Assembly: GCA_021521415.1 (NCBI GenBank)
Contig: JAIQDT010003851.1
Location: 1-64,000, forward strand
Length of the DNA stretch: 64,000 bases
DNA from: Bidens hawaiensis
Lineage: Eukaryota; Streptophyta; Magnoliopsida; Asterales; Asteraceae
Reading direction: 5' to 3'
In this document: positions 62,418 through 64,000 of the stretch, one piece after another
Layout of the letters: every line of letters starts with the position of its first letter
Position numbering within the stretch: position 1 is the first letter of the stretch
Translations under genes and position numbers: made by a program
The notes under the pieces: model-generated
Databases searched by the model: none
What the model was told of the DNA's origin: nothing
What the model saw: the letters and a program-made list of their open reading frames with translations, nothing else

Positions 62418-62665
62418 GCGAAGCAGTTGTCATGCACGACCCCGTGTAGAAGGAAACATGTCTCCGTGCTTTTGGTCTAACAATTCGGTTACAAACCTGT
62501 CTGACTGAGATTTTTGCAGCGAAGATTCCGGCCCGCACCTTTTAGAGGCACGCCCCCCGTGTTTGAGACACTAATTTTTTATTGTTATTTTAAGTAAAAT
62601 AAAGAGAACATATATACAAGGCCTGGTTTAATGAGGGTCTTGGTCACACCCTATTTCCAGTATGT

Positions 62666-63028
62666 TCATTGGTTTTGTTGGAGGATTATTACCTCCGAGA
62701 AATCTTCGAATGGTCCATCGATGTATGGTTTTAATCGCTGTCCATTAACTTTGAACTTGTGGCTGTCAGAATTTGAAATCTCGACCGTCCCATAGTCTAA
62801 AACTCTTTCAACTATGTATGGGCTTGTCCAACGAGATTTCAGCTTTCCTGGAAAGAGACGTAAACGTGTGTTATATAATAGTACACGATCACCAACTTGA
62901 AACATTTTGTTTCCCTTGAAATGGGCGACGTGCAAACGTTTAGTCTTTTCTGTGTAAGACCAGGAATTTTCGTAGGCCAATGTTCTTAGTTCTTTGAGCT
63001 CGTGTATTTGATCTTCCCGATTGTTAAC
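62666..63028 (-). pseudogene. Athila-type integrase C-terminus, truncated
   Basis: Minus-strand frame from 63028 to 62666 with REDQIHELKELRTLAYENSW, KMFQVGDRVLLYNTRLRLF, PGKLKSRWTSPYIVERV and FKVNGQRLKPYIDGP, the conserved end of Athila integrases (the GKLKSRW and FKVNGQRLK blocks). The frame is open to its stop, but upstream pol is cut off by the LTR beginning at 63029. In a full element integrase inserts the cDNA into the genome. Confidence 0.85.
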
Positions 63029-64000
63029 TGTGACAATCGTCAATTTCCGGTTAACTCCGTTAATCCGAACTCCGTTAATTTAAACTTAAGATCACACGAA
63101 CTGTAACGCATATCTCATTACATTTAAATTAGGGTTTTAAATGACGCATGAAAATCACTACACAAGTAGTCTTTCGGAATTTCACCGAAACACACACGAG
63201 TCGACTCAAACCGTTGGTGAACAAATGAAAAATATCATAGCAATAAGTATTTGACAAGTATGTGTTAAGCCTATGTGTTACTTGATATTTATATGTAAAA
63301 CATTAATTCAAGATGCAAAAGCCTATTTTATGCTAGAAATCAAGTAACTAGAAGTTCAAGGGGTTAAGTGAAACTTAGTAAATAATATAACCAAGTTATT
63401 ACACAACCCTAACCCCTCCTACGATCGGTCTTCCACCCCCTCCCTCTCTTGGCAGCCGTAACCTACAACACACACACATACAATCTCTTTTTCAAGCTTG
63501 TTTTGAAGGATTCAAGGTTCTAGATAGGTAATTAACATCCCCTCTTTCTATTCTATGAGTTTAATTATGATATTGAGCATGTTAATCAAAACCCTAAATC
63601 TTGAAAGTGATGATTGAAGATGAGTTTGGGTTTAATTATGTGTTTGTTGATAATTACTAGTGAATTGATAACTAGTTGTGTGGTAATTGATTGTAAATTG
63701 CATGTTTCTTGAAATTGAACTTTGAAGTACAACCCTAATTGTGTATGTAAAGTGATATTGAGATGCATGGTTGGTGGATTATGCATCTAAGGGGTTGTAT
63801 GTATGAGTTATAATGCATAGGTTATTTGTATGTTGAGTTTTGATGAAAACTGATGCTGGATAGATTATTAAATTCGTGTTTAAATGACTGTAACTCTATG
63901 TTAATTACATGTTTTGATGTGATTGTTGATTCTATAATATACTAGGTCAAGTCTTGCATTAATTGGATTTGTCATTTAACGGGAATAACAAATAACATTT
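63029..64000 (+). mobile_element. LTR element inserted in the Athila integrase, runs off the window
   Basis: TGTGACAATCGTCAA at 63029 looks like an LTR start and coincides exactly with the loss of integrase coding. TTAAC at 63024-63028 would be the left target copy. The remaining 970 bp are AT-rich with a CA-rich stretch near 63460-63490 and no coding. The right end and second target copy lie outside the window, so solo LTR versus full element cannot be decided. Confidence 0.55.

Larger units (their letters stand above)
60420..62600. repeat. Dispersed paired GC-rich palindromes (CACGGCCCCGTG family)
   Basis: About seven copies of a roughly 40-bp unit, each with two half-palindromes of the form CACGGCCCCGTGC...GAGGCACGACCCCGTGC, at about 60430, 60532, 61010, 61655, 61771, 62435 and 62528. 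Three more are in the LTR (about 56838, 56920, 57003). They stand out sharply from the AT-rich surroundings. Confidence 0.7.

Overview
The window is nuclear DNA of a flowering plant. Introns are canonical GT-AG, intergenic DNA is AT-rich, retrotransposons are nested, and three genes have clear eudicot homologues. The style of the Tat and Athila elements suggests Asteraceae (sunflower, lettuce or chrysanthemum relatives); that is inference from remembered family features, not a search. Only about 10 kb is gene territory; most of the rest is mobile DNA or featureless AT-rich sequence. Three host genes stand out. (1) 8160-9979 (+), four exons: a two-helix membrane protein of the plant family typified by Arabidopsis At1g16860, lacking the usual long N-terminus. 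(2) 40586-42838 (+), three exons, 443 codons: a CIA2/CIL-type CCT-domain regulator of chloroplast import and translation genes, with a run of 33 asparagines and an upstream ORF overlapping its start codon. (3) 46809-52054 (-), ten coding exons plus a 5' UTR exon near 53155-53375, 699 codons: a PHD-finger homeodomain protein of the HAT3.1/PRH type whose introns carry several small transposons. Layout from left to right: 1-5000 holds a MULE-like element (773-2499) and a palindromic foldback element with minisatellite arms (3172-4814). A reverse-transcriptase-derived pseudogene lies at 6690-7096, then the membrane-protein gene. 11-15 kb contains decayed Ty1-copia pieces. 15.2-24 kb is a young, compact Tat-type Ty3 retrotransposon (15283-23925) that has LTRs, a PBS, an intact gag ORF and a PPT but no pol. 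It carries instead an antisense, five-exon gene with its own TATA box. 24.8-28.4 kb has two MULE-like elements with perfect 9-bp target duplications, the second containing a solo LTR with its own 5-bp duplication. 28.8-33.9 kb is a copia LTR with PBS and a second, decayed Tat end whose antisense gene is split by another solo LTR. 34.7-36.3 kb is a second minisatellite foldback. After the CIA2-like and HAT3.1-like genes, 55496 to the window end is the 3' half of a minus-strand Athila-type element: LTR, a zinc-knuckle-like ORF, env-like remnants, two small promoter-plus-coiled-coil modules and the integrase C-terminus. It is broken at 63029 by a further LTR that runs off the window. The most unusual object is the Tat derivative. 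It pairs sense gag with a complete antisense spliced gene, its two LTRs are about 98.8% identical by eye, and it sits in a 26-bp target duplication with 34 bp of filler that includes an inverted copy of its own primer-binding site. A related antisense gene occurs in the neighbouring decayed element, so the antisense gene looks like a recurring part of this lineage. All homology statements come from reading translated sequence by eye; no search was run.
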